Source: Pelomonas sp937871895 (GTDB lineage Bacteria; Pseudomonadota; Gammaproteobacteria; Burkholderiales; Burkholderiaceae_C). From it: a stretch of DNA of 64,000 nt. The stretch is from the NCBI RefSeq assembly GCF_046348265.1, contig NZ_JAXMEO010000005.1. One strand, written 5' to 3'. The notes beneath the pieces are model-generated. The model was given only the letters and a program-made list of their open reading frames with translations. It did no database searches and had not been told where the DNA came from. Shown here piece after piece: positions 9,000 to 16,438 of the stretch (positions are counted from its first letter, which is position 1; every line of letters begins with the position of its first letter). The translations under genes and the position numbers were made by a program.

Positions 9000-9194
9000 G
9001 GTCGGGCGACGTTGTGCGGCAGCAGGGGCCCCACACAACGAAGAGGGCAGAGGACGAGATTATGAAACTCGGATGACCGCAATCGATCAAGGGGGTCCCA
9101 GCATGTCTCGCGAAATACGCTACGCAATCCCCGAACTGGGTGTTTCAGCGAGTTCCGGCCAGAGTGCTGATGCAAGGGTCGGGCCTCAAGCGAA

Positions 9195-9216
9195 GAGGCG
9201 GCCCGCAGGCCGCCTC
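9195..9216 (-). terminator. Hairpin after hpf
   Basis: A perfect eight-base stem (GAGGCGGC/GCCGCCTC) with a six-base loop sits ten bases after the hpf stop. Only a weak T-containing stretch follows on the minus strand, so it may attenuate transcription into ptsN rather than end it fully. Confidence 0.45.
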
Positions 9217-9225
9217 GCAAGAAGA

Positions 9226-9567
9226 TCAGGTGGCGGGCACCTGCATGCGTTTGACCGCTTCGTGGCCGTGGTCTTGCACCCGGTCCTTGTGGCGGCACAC
9301 CTGGCGATCCAGCTTGTCCATCAGCTGGTCGATCGCGGCGTAAAGATCTTCATGGGACTGCTCGACAAAGATGTCGCGCCCCTTGACGTGCAGCGTGACC
9401 TCGGCGCGCTGCCTGCGTTCCTTCTCCTTCTGCTTTTCCACCGTCAGCAGAACATTGATGTCAACCACCTGATCGAAATGGCGGGTGACCCGATCCAGCT
9501 TGGTGAGTACGTACTCGCGCAGAGCTGGCGTGACCTCGAGGTGATGGCCACTGATCGTCAAATTCAT
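9226..9567 (-). CDS. hpf: Ribosome hibernation-promoting factor (short HPF/YfiA type)
   Basis: A 113-residue ribosome-binding protein that inactivates ribosomes in stationary phase. It opens MNLTISGHHLEVTPALREYV and contains the conserved VEQSHEDLYAAIDQLMDKL region. ATG 9567 is preceded by a good Shine-Dalgarno (AAAGGAG, about five bases away), which fixes the start well inside the longer open frame. It is the first gene of hpf-ptsN-hprK. A 12-base inverted repeat lies upstream at 9736-9782. Confidence 0.94.
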   Translation of the reverse strand: MNLTISGHHLEVTPALREYVLTKLDRVTRHFDQVVDINVLLTVEKQKEKERRQRAEVTLHVKGRDIFVEQSHEDLYAAIDQLMDKLDRQVCRHKDRVQDHGHEAVKRMQVPAT

Positions 9568-9735
9568 AAGAACTCCTTTCGCGGGGAGTGGGGAGGGGAA
9601 GGGTGAAAGGGCTGTCGTGAAAGCGTGGATGACTGGGTCTTGAAGCTTGCGAAAAGTGGGGAAGGCGGAACCGGTTTTACGCGCCTTGTGCGGCGCTTGC
9701 AAGGGGAAAACGACAAGAGAAAAGGCTTAAGAATG

Positions 9736-9782
9736 TGCAGGATTTGCGCGCGGTCAAAGGCGGGTGCATTGCAAATCCTGCA
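9736..9782 (-). promoter_or_regulatory. Perfect 12-base inverted repeat upstream of hpf (putative operator)
   Basis: TGCAGGATTTGC (9736-9747) and GCAAATCCTGCA (9771-9782) are exact inverted repeats 23 bases apart. On the minus strand TTGACC (9757-9752) falls between the arms, so one arm would lie inside the -35/-10 spacer of an hpf promoter. The core GCAAATCCTG also occurs at 40635-40644 upstream of the secreted RNase gene. Function is inferred only from position and symmetry. Confidence 0.4.
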
Positions 9783-9825
9783 AGTCGCTCTCAAGGACGC
9801 GCCGGGCCGCCCCAAGCTTCCTTGA

Positions 9826-9863
9826 CCCCCTCGGGGGGTGGGCTGGCCGCAGGCCGGCCCAGG
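9826..9863. repeat. REP-like double GC hairpin
   Basis: CCCCC-TC-GGGGG is followed directly by the imperfect stem GGGCTGGCC-GCA-GGCCGGCCC, just after the stop of the acyl-CoA synthetase gene. It resembles the elements at 1620-1646 and 5611-5625 and could serve as that gene's terminator. Confidence 0.4.
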
Positions 9864-9869
9864 GGGCGC

Positions 9870-11585
9870 TCAATCCCCGAGCAACACCGGCCGCTTCTCG
9901 GCCACCCAGGCCTCGAAGTGCGGGCCGTAGGCCTCTTCGATGCGGTTGCGCTTGACCTTGAAGGTCGGGGTGATGAAGCCGTTGTCCACCGTCCAGGGCG
10001 TGCGGATCAGGACCAGGCAGTCGAGCTGCTCGTGCGGGTCGAGCTTGCGGTTCACATCGGCCAGGTGCCTGCCGAGGTGGGCGAACAGGGTCGAGTTGAT
10101 GGCCGCGTCATTGGCCTCCAGGACGGACAGCCCGAGCGGCGACAGCATGGCGATGCCCAGCGGCTGGCTGAGATTGGCGCCGACCACGCAGCAGGCTTCG
10201 ATGTAGGGGCTCATGCCGAGCTTGTCCTCGATGGGCGCGGGGGCGACGTACTTGCCCTTGCTGGACTTGAACAAGTCCTTGACGCGACCGGTAATGCGCA
10301 GGCAGCCGTCGGGCCGCTCCTCGACCTTGTCGCCGGTGCGCAGCCAGCCGTCCTCGGTAAAGGCCTGGGCGGTCAGCTCGGGCTCCTTGTAGTAGCCGAG
10401 CATGACGCCGGGGCTGCGCATCTGCAGCTCGCCGGTGGCGGGGTCGATGCGGGTCTGCACGCCGGGGTAGCGCGGGCCCACGGTGCCGTACTGCTTCTTG
10501 CCGGGGATGGTGAGGTGCGAGAGCGCGAAGTTCTCGGTCATGCCATAGCCCTCGGCCACCGGCAGTCCGAGCCGGTCGTACCACTCCAGCAGCGCCAGCG
10601 GCATGGGCGCGGCGCCGCCGATGGCGAGCTTGCATTGATCGAGCCCCAGGGCCTTGAGGATCTTGCGCCGCACCAAGCCGCCGATCAGTGGCAGCTTGAG
10701 CAGGCGGTCCAGCTTCTCGGCCGGCATCTTGGCCTGCACGCCTTGCTGGAACTTGATCCACAGCCGGGGCACCGAGAAAAAGATGGTGGGCCGGCAGCGC
10801 TGCAGGTCGGCGGTGAAGGTGTCGAGCGATTCGGCGAACCACAGTTGTGGGCCCTTGGCCAGCCAGCCATGCTCGACCAAGGCCCGCTCGGCCACGTGGG
10901 CCAGCGGCAGGTAGGACAGCATCCGGTCCTGCTCGGCCATGGGAATGCGGCCGATGCCCTCGCGCACGGCCCAGGCAAAGCCGCCGAAGGTGTGCATCAC
11001 GCCCTTGGGGTTGCCCGTGGTGCCCGAGGTGTACATCAGCGTGCAGAGTTCTTCAGCGCCGCGCACGGGCTCGCCGGGCAGCGGCTGGGTGCGGGCGCAG
11101 ACGGCGTCCCAGCCCTCATAAGTTTGGCGCGCGTCATCCGGCGAGAGCGCATAGCTCATCCCGGGCAAGCCCGCCGGAACGCCGGGCTTCATGTGATCCC
11201 AGTCATCCAGCTTGCCGACGAAGATGAAGCGACTCTCGCTGTGCGTGAGGATCTGGTTGACCGTGTCGGCGGCCAGCGTGGGGTAGAGCGGCACCGACAC
11301 ATAGCCGGCCATCCAGATGGCCAGGTCGGTCATCAGCCACCAGGCGCAGTTCTTGGACAGGATGGCCACCTTGGCGCCGGGGCCCCAGCCTTCAGCCTCG
11401 CCTTTGGCCTTGAGGAAGGCGGCGATGCGCCGAGTCTCGTCGGCCACCTGGGCCCAGGTGAAGGTCTTGCACACACCGGCGCCGCCACCACCCATCGGCT
11501 GGGTCAGGGTGACGCGGTTTGGCGACTGGCGAGCCCAGTGGTAGAGGCGCTGGAGGGCGAGGCTGTCTGCGGCGATGCTGGCCAT
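9870..11585 (-). CDS. AMP-dependent synthetase, long-chain acyl-CoA synthetase type
   Basis: A 571-residue adenylate-forming enzyme that would activate a fatty acid to its CoA thioester. The P-loop YTSGTTGNPKGV is at about 185-196, the A5-type motif EGYGMTE follows, then the hinge region GWLRTGDKVEERPDGCLRI and the C-terminal KGKYVAPAPIED. The overall order resembles the FAA1/FadD15 class. The substrate chain length cannot be told from sequence. It stands alone between a REP-like element and the kinase gene. Confidence 0.9.
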   Translation of the reverse strand: MASIAADSLALQRLYHWARQSPNRVTLTQPMGGGGAGVCKTFTWAQVADETRRIAAFLKAKGEAEGWGPGAKVAILSKNCAWWLMTDLAIWMAGYVSVPLYPTLAADTVNQILTHSESRFIFVGKLDDWDHMKPGVPAGLPGMSYALSPDDARQTYEGWDAVCARTQPLPGEPVRGAEELCTLMYTSGTTGNPKGVMHTFGGFAWAVREGIGRIPMAEQDRMLSYLPLAHVAERALVEHGWLAKGPQLWFAESLDTFTADLQRCRPTIFFSVPRLWIKFQQGVQAKMPAEKLDRLLKLPLIGGLVRRKILKALGLDQCKLAIGGAAPMPLALLEWYDRLGLPVAEGYGMTENFALSHLTIPGKKQYGTVGPRYPGVQTRIDPATGELQMRSPGVMLGYYKEPELTAQAFTEDGWLRTGDKVEERPDGCLRITGRVKDLFKSSKGKYVAPAPIEDKLGMSPYIEACCVVGANLSQPLGIAMLSPLGLSVLEANDAAINSTLFAHLGRHLADVNRKLDPHEQLDCLVLIRTPWTVDNGFITPTFKVKRNRIEEAYGPHFEAWVAEKRPVLLGD

Positions 11586-11701
11586 GGGGGCTCCTTCGGG
11601 GTAACGAGGGCCAGCCTAGCCAAGTTGTCGCGCGGAACTGGTGCGGACAAACCCGGCCGCCTGCGGCAAACGTCAAAACTGCGCGGACCCGCTGGACGGC
11701 T

Positions 11702-14494
11702 TCAAAAACCCGGGGGAGGCTCGCCGGTCACGCCCTGCTGCCGCCACTGGTCCAGCGGGTGCTTGCGGCCAGCCATGGCGGCATCCAGCCGCGCCGGGCG
11801 TGCCGCGTCGGCGCGCGCCAGCGTGGCCTGGATCTCGGTGGCGGGCGCACCGGCCGCTTGCAGCGCCGACGCCAGATGCAGGTGCGCCGCATAAGTGGCG
11901 AGGCCCTGCGGCTCGGGCAGGTCGGCCAGCAAGCGGCTGGCGCGGCGCGCGGCTTCCAGGGCCGCCTGCGTCGAGCCCTGGCGCGCCGCGTACAGCGCCC
12001 GCACATGCTCGGCGCGGGCCTGCCACTGGGGCAGCGTGATCAGCCCCGGCGCGTCCAGGGCCTCCAGCAGCCGCGCCAACAAGGGCTGGCCCTGCGCGGC
12101 CGGCAGGCCGTACAGGCTGGCAGTGGCCAGATGCAGCAGGCCTTCGGCGCGGCGGTGGCTGGTGACCAAGGCTTGGCTGTTCAAGGCCTGCAGGCCGGCC
12201 TCGACCTCCTGGGCCTCCAGCGCCTGGCCCGCGCGTGCCCGGGCAGCCAGGATGGCCATCTCGCGCACCACGCCGCCGAAGGAATGCGGCGCGGCGCCCA
12301 CGGCACGCTGGTCCTGTTGCCAGCGTTGCAGGTGGGCCAGGGCGGCGGCCGGTTCGTCCAGCTGCCACAGGTGCTCGGCCAACGCGCTCAGCAGGCTGCC
12401 ATGCAGGTCGTTGCCGCGGCCCAGCAGCGCGTCCATGCGCTGGCCGGCCGCCACGGCCCGGGCTTGTGCCTGCTGGGCATCGTCCATCAGCAGCCGCCAT
12501 TGCACCTGGGCCAGGTTGCGATCGGTCACGCGGACAAAGCGCTGTTGGCGCTCATTGGCCAGGTGCCCGTGGCGCGCGAGTTCGGCCATCAGCTGCTCGG
12601 CCTCGGTCAGTCGCCCTTGCTCGCTGCGCAGCACGAAGAGGTATTGCGCGTTGTAGTGGTAGCTGTAGTGATCGGGCTTGAAACGCCGCCGTGCCGAGGC
12701 CCGCTCCTCCTGGAACAGGGTCTCCGATTCCGCAAAGCGGGCGCGCCCCGCATAGGCCATCAGCAGCACCTGGCGCGCGCTGACGGTCTGCACATCGTCG
12801 GGGCCGAGCCGGGCGCGCAGCTTGGGCAGCAGGGGCTCCAGCAGCGCGATCACCTGCCGGCTGTTGTCCTGGATGACCAGCAGCCTGGCCAGGCCCAACT
12901 GGGCGTCCTGGGTCTGCGGCGCGTCGTCGCCCCAGTGCTCGCGTGCTGACGCGAGGCGCTGCTCGGCCAGCGGCAGCGCGATGTCGAAGCGGTTCATGCC
13001 CAGGTAGGTGGCGGTCAGCGTGGCCAGCACCTTGTCCTTGACCTGCGGCTGCCCCTCAAAGCGCGTGGGCAGCTCGGCGCGCTTGCTCTCCAGCAGCTGC
13101 AGCAGGCTCGGCGGCTGGCCGCCGTGGCGGTCGGGGCTGGCGGACTCCAGCAACTCGGTCATGAAGCTGCTGACGGCCTCGGCATCGCTGGCCGCCTGCT
13201 GCGCCAGGTGGCGCTGTTGCAGGCTGACGCCCAGGCCCACGCTCAGCGCGCACAGCACCAGCGCGCCGGCCGTCACCAGCGCGGCATTGCGCCGCATCCA
13301 GAGGTGGGTGCGGTGGCGCCAGTCCTCGGCGCGCACGCTGACCGGCCGCTGGTCGAGCCAGCGCTGCAGGTCGAGGATCAGGGCGCCCACGCTGGCATAG
13401 CGCTCGCCCGGCTCCTTGCGCATGGCCTTGGCGGCCACGGCTTCCAGGTCGCCCCGGGCGCGAGCGGCGTCGGCCGGGCGGCCGGGGCCGTTCTGGGGCG
13501 GGTCTGCCTCGGCGCCCGTGGCACTGCGGGTGATGCGCGGCGCCTGGGTGTGCAGCACCGCGTGTTCCAAGGCCGTGCGGCTGCTGCTGGCCGAGCCAAA
13601 GGGCAGGTGGCCGCTGGCCAGCTCGTAGAGCATCACGCCCAGTGAATACACATCCGCCGCGATGCCGATGGCGCCGCCGCGGATCTGCTCGGGCGCCGCA
13701 TAGGCGGGTGTGAGCCGCCGGCCGGCCAGCTGCGTGAGCTGGTGGTCGGTCTGGGCGCCGCTGTCGTCCAGCAAACCGGCGATGCCGAAGTCCAGCAGCT
13801 TGGTGGTGCCCGATTCATGCACCATCACATTGCTGGGCTTCAAGTCGCGGTGCACGATGAGCTGCGCATGCGCATGCTCCACCGCGCGCGCCACGGCCAG
13901 CAGCAGGCGCACACGGGCGTTGAGCCCCAGGCCGCGCGCGCGCACGTGCTCGGACAGCGTCGTGCCGACCACGTGCTCCAGCACCAGGAAGGCGCGCCCG
14001 TCCTGCTCACCCGCGTCCAGCAGCCGCGCGATGCCGGGGTGGCTGAGCCGGCCCAGCAGCGCCCGCTCACGCGCGAAGCGTGCCGCGAGGCCCGGCCCGG
14101 CCACATCGCCACGCAGCAGCTTGACGGCGGCCTGGCCCTCATAGAGCCCGTCGGCCCGCTCGGCCAGCCAGACCTTGCCCATGCCGCCTTCGCCCAGCAG
14201 ACGCACCAGGCGCCAGGCGCCGTAGCGGTCACCTGCGGCCACGGGCGGGGCTTCGGCGTCCGGCGCCAGGGCCTGCGCCAGTTGGGCCTGGAAGGCGGGT
14301 GCGGCATCGACCGGGGCGATCAGAGTGGCGTCATCAGCCGGCAGCTCGGCCAGCATGCGCTGCAGGCGCTCGGCCAGCTCGGGGGCCTGCGCCCGGGCAC
14401 GCGCCAGCACGGCGCCGCGCTCGGCCGCCGGCAGCGCGGCGGCCTCGTCAAACCAGGCCGACAGCTGTTGCCACTGATCGGCCGACAGCTTCAT
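11702..14494 (-). CDS. Membrane-anchored serine/threonine protein kinase with helical-repeat C-terminus
   Basis: A 930-residue Hanks-type kinase. Residues 92-365 hold the kinase domain: glycine loop GEGGMGK (101-107), Lys125, HRDLKPSN (215-222), DFG (235-237) and APEQ. One transmembrane helix (about 405-425) follows. The remaining 500 residues are Ala/Leu-rich helical repeats of TPR character and would lie in the periplasm. The start overlaps the stop of the sigma factor gene (ATGA), so the two are translationally coupled. This sigma-plus-kinase pairing recurs in Burkholderiales and Xanthomonadales; its signal is unknown. Confidence 0.92.
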   Translation of the reverse strand: MKLSADQWQQLSAWFDEAAALPAAERGAVLARARAQAPELAERLQRMLAELPADDATLIAPVDAAPAFQAQLAQALAPDAEAPPVAAGDRYGAWRLVRLLGEGGMGKVWLAERADGLYEGQAAVKLLRGDVAGPGLAARFARERALLGRLSHPGIARLLDAGEQDGRAFLVLEHVVGTTLSEHVRARGLGLNARVRLLLAVARAVEHAHAQLIVHRDLKPSNVMVHESGTTKLLDFGIAGLLDDSGAQTDHQLTQLAGRRLTPAYAAPEQIRGGAIGIAADVYSLGVMLYELASGHLPFGSASSSRTALEHAVLHTQAPRITRSATGAEADPPQNGPGRPADAARARGDLEAVAAKAMRKEPGERYASVGALILDLQRWLDQRPVSVRAEDWRHRTHLWMRRNAALVTAGALVLCALSVGLGVSLQQRHLAQQAASDAEAVSSFMTELLESASPDRHGGQPPSLLQLLESKRAELPTRFEGQPQVKDKVLATLTATYLGMNRFDIALPLAEQRLASAREHWGDDAPQTQDAQLGLARLLVIQDNSRQVIALLEPLLPKLRARLGPDDVQTVSARQVLLMAYAGRARFAESETLFQEERASARRRFKPDHYSYHYNAQYLFVLRSEQGRLTEAEQLMAELARHGHLANERQQRFVRVTDRNLAQVQWRLLMDDAQQAQARAVAAGQRMDALLGRGNDLHGSLLSALAEHLWQLDEPAAALAHLQRWQQDQRAVGAAPHSFGGVVREMAILAARARAGQALEAQEVEAGLQALNSQALVTSHRRAEGLLHLATASLYGLPAAQGQPLLARLLEALDAPGLITLPQWQARAEHVRALYAARQGSTQAALEAARRASRLLADLPEPQGLATYAAHLHLASALQAAGAPATEIQATLARADAARPARLDAAMAGRKHPLDQWRQQGVTGEPPPGF

Positions 14495-15057
14495 TCGCCC
14501 AGCAACTCGCGCAGCAAAGCGCGCGCCTTGAGCAGGTCGCGGTTCACGGTGCGCGTGGCCACGCCGCGCAGCACCGCGATCTCGGCAATCGTCAGCCCGG
14601 CAAAGCTGACCATCTCGATCAGCTCGTAGAGCCCCGCGTCCAGCTCGCGCATGCGGCTCAAGGCTTGGTCCAGGCCAATCAGGTCCACCGCCGCGCTTTG
14701 TGCCGCCGCCACCTCACCGGCGGCCGAGAGCGTGACCACCACGGCATCGCCGCCGCGTTTGTCGCGCCCCTCGGCGCGCAGCTGGTCGATCACCACCGAG
14801 CGCAGCACCCGGCCCACATAGGCAAAGAACTGCCCGCGCGACTCGCCCTGCAGGCCCTGCTGTTCGGCGATGCGCAAGAAGCCTTCGTGCACCAAGGCCG
14901 TGGTGTTCAGCCCGGCCGCGTGCCCGCTTTGCGCCAGGCGCATGCGCGCCACGCGCTTGATCTCGGGGTAGAGCTGGGCATAGAGCTGCTGCAGCGAGGC
15001 CGCATCGCCGCGCGCCATGCCGGCCAGCAACTCAGTGATGGCGGGCGCGGATGGCAT
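14491..15057 (-). CDS. ECF-like RNA polymerase sigma factor
   Basis: A protein of about 188 residues with sigma region 2 (LYPEIKRVARMRL ... LVHEGFLRI) and a region 4 helix-turn-helix (GLTIAEIAVLRGVATRTVNRDL). It resembles the ECF subfamily that pairs with serine/threonine kinases. ATG 15057 is preferred; ATG 15072 would extend into trpS. Its stop overlaps the kinase start by four bases, and no anti-sigma factor is evident, so the kinase may be the regulator. Confidence 0.88.
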   Translation of the reverse strand: MPSAPAITELLAGMARGDAASLQQLYAQLYPEIKRVARMRLAQSGHAAGLNTTALVHEGFLRIAEQQGLQGESRGQFFAYVGRVLRSVVIDQLRAEGRDKRGGDAVVVTLSAAGEVAAAQSAAVDLIGLDQALSRMRELDAGLYELIEMVSFAGLTIAEIAVLRGVATRTVNRDLLKARALLRELLGE

Positions 15058-15058
15058 G

Positions 15059-16372
15059 TCAGTCCTCGGCAAAGGCAGCCAGCGCCGCGCGCACGGTCGC
15101 TTCGTCGGCCACCAGGGTGGCCGGGGCGTCGGCCAGCCAGCCTTCGCGCTTCAGCCGCGCCACCCACTGGCCGGCGTCGCGACCTTGCTCGAAGGACTGG
15201 CTTTGCAGCAGCAGCTCGCCCGCGGCGGACACGAGCTTGAAGTAGAAGCGTCCGTCGGCCTCGCGGTACTGCTTGAAGACGGGCAGCGCGGCCTTCTCGA
15301 CCTTGGCGTGCTGCTGGGGCGCGTCGGCGGTGAAGGCCCCGATGCCCACCGCGCGGCGCAGCTCGGCCAGCAGCGGTGCGGCCAGCGCGCGCGCCTTGGC
15401 GGCGCCGCGTTGCAGGATGGCTTCGAGCTCGGCCGGGTTGGCCATCAGCGCCGCATAGCGGGCGCGCATCGGGCCAATCTGGCCGTCGATCAAGGCCACC
15501 AACTGGGCCTTGGCCTCGCCCCAGGCCAGGCCGCCACGCAGCGCGGCGCGGAAGGCGGCGCGCTGCTCCGGCGTGGCAAAGGCGTCGTAGATGGTGACCA
15601 GGGCCTGGCCCTCGGGCTCCTTGGGCTCGCCCGGCAGCTTGGAGTCGGTCACGATGCGCGCCACCGCCGACTGCAGCGCCGCTGCGCCGCCCTCGAAAAG
15701 CGGGATCACGTTGTCGTAGCTCTTGCTCATCTTGCGGCCATCGAGGCCGGGCAGCAATTCCATCTCGGCCTCCACCACCGCCTCGGGCAGGGTGAAGAAC
15801 TCGCGGCCCTGGCCGTAGAGGTGGTTGAAGCGCTGGGCCACGTCGCGCGCCATCTCGATGTGCTGGACCTGGTCCTTGCCCACCGGCACACGGTGGGCGT
15901 TGAACATCAGGATGTCGGCCGCCATCAAGATGGGGTAGCTGTAGAGGCCCATGGTCACGCGCGCATCCGGGTCCTCGCCCGCCGCCGTGGCTGCATCGAC
16001 GGCGGCCTTGTAGGCATGGGCGCGGTTCATCTGGCCCTTGGCCGTCACGCAGGTCAGCAGCCAGGTCAGCTCGGGGATCTCGGGGATGTCGCTCTGGCGG
16101 TAGAAGGTCACGCGCTCGGGGTCCAGGCCGGCCGCCAGCCAGGTGGCGGCGATGGAGCGGCTGGAGTGGGCGATGCGGGCCGGCTCGTCGCACTTGATCA
16201 GCGCGTGGAAGTCGGCCATGAAGAAGAAGCTCTCCACCCCGGCCACGCGGCTGGCCTCGATGGCCGGGCGGATGGCGCCGACGTAGTTGCCGAGGTGCAA
16301 GGTGCCGGTGGTGGTGATGCCGGTGAGGACGCGCTGAGACATGAAGGCGGTTTCGGACGGGAAGGCGGGCAT
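15059..16372 (-). CDS. trpS: Tryptophanyl-tRNA synthetase
   Basis: A class I synthetase of about 437 residues. The HIGH-like motif is in GTLHLGNYVGAI and the KMSKS-like motif is KMSKSYDN. It is longer than E. coli TrpRS (334), with a C-terminal extension (FYFKLVSAAGELLLQSQSF) common in betaproteobacteria. I start at ATG 16372 because AAGGGG lies four bases upstream; ATG 16342 (MSQRVLTGITT) is the other candidate. It is divergent from the GGDEF/EAL gene. Confidence 0.95.
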   Translation of the reverse strand: MPAFPSETAFMSQRVLTGITTTGTLHLGNYVGAIRPAIEASRVAGVESFFFMADFHALIKCDEPARIAHSSRSIAATWLAAGLDPERVTFYRQSDIPEIPELTWLLTCVTAKGQMNRAHAYKAAVDAATAAGEDPDARVTMGLYSYPILMAADILMFNAHRVPVGKDQVQHIEMARDVAQRFNHLYGQGREFFTLPEAVVEAEMELLPGLDGRKMSKSYDNVIPLFEGGAAALQSAVARIVTDSKLPGEPKEPEGQALVTIYDAFATPEQRAAFRAALRGGLAWGEAKAQLVALIDGQIGPMRARYAALMANPAELEAILQRGAAKARALAAPLLAELRRAVGIGAFTADAPQQHAKVEKAALPVFKQYREADGRFYFKLVSAAGELLLQSQSFEQGRDAGQWVARLKREGWLADAPATLVADEATVRAALAAFAED

Positions 16373-16438
16373 TTTCCCCTTTGCTGCGGGGCTCGACTCG
16401 ATACCATCGCGCCACCCCTCAATCCCCGCCTTCCGTCG

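Larger units (their letters stand above)
9568..9869. other. 302-base intergenic region upstream of hpf
   Basis: No gene is seen here. It holds the hpf ribosome-binding site, a perfect 12-base inverted repeat (9736-9747 and 9771-9782), a minus-strand TTGACC that could be an hpf -35 between the repeat arms, and a REP-like GC-rich double hairpin (9826-9863) at the end of the acyl-CoA synthetase gene. Confidence 0.5.

Noticed and set aside
15017..16438. N-terminal extension of the GGDEF/EAL frame of nearly 500 residues
   Set aside because: It is the antisense shadow of trpS; ATG 16439 begins a normal membrane domain.
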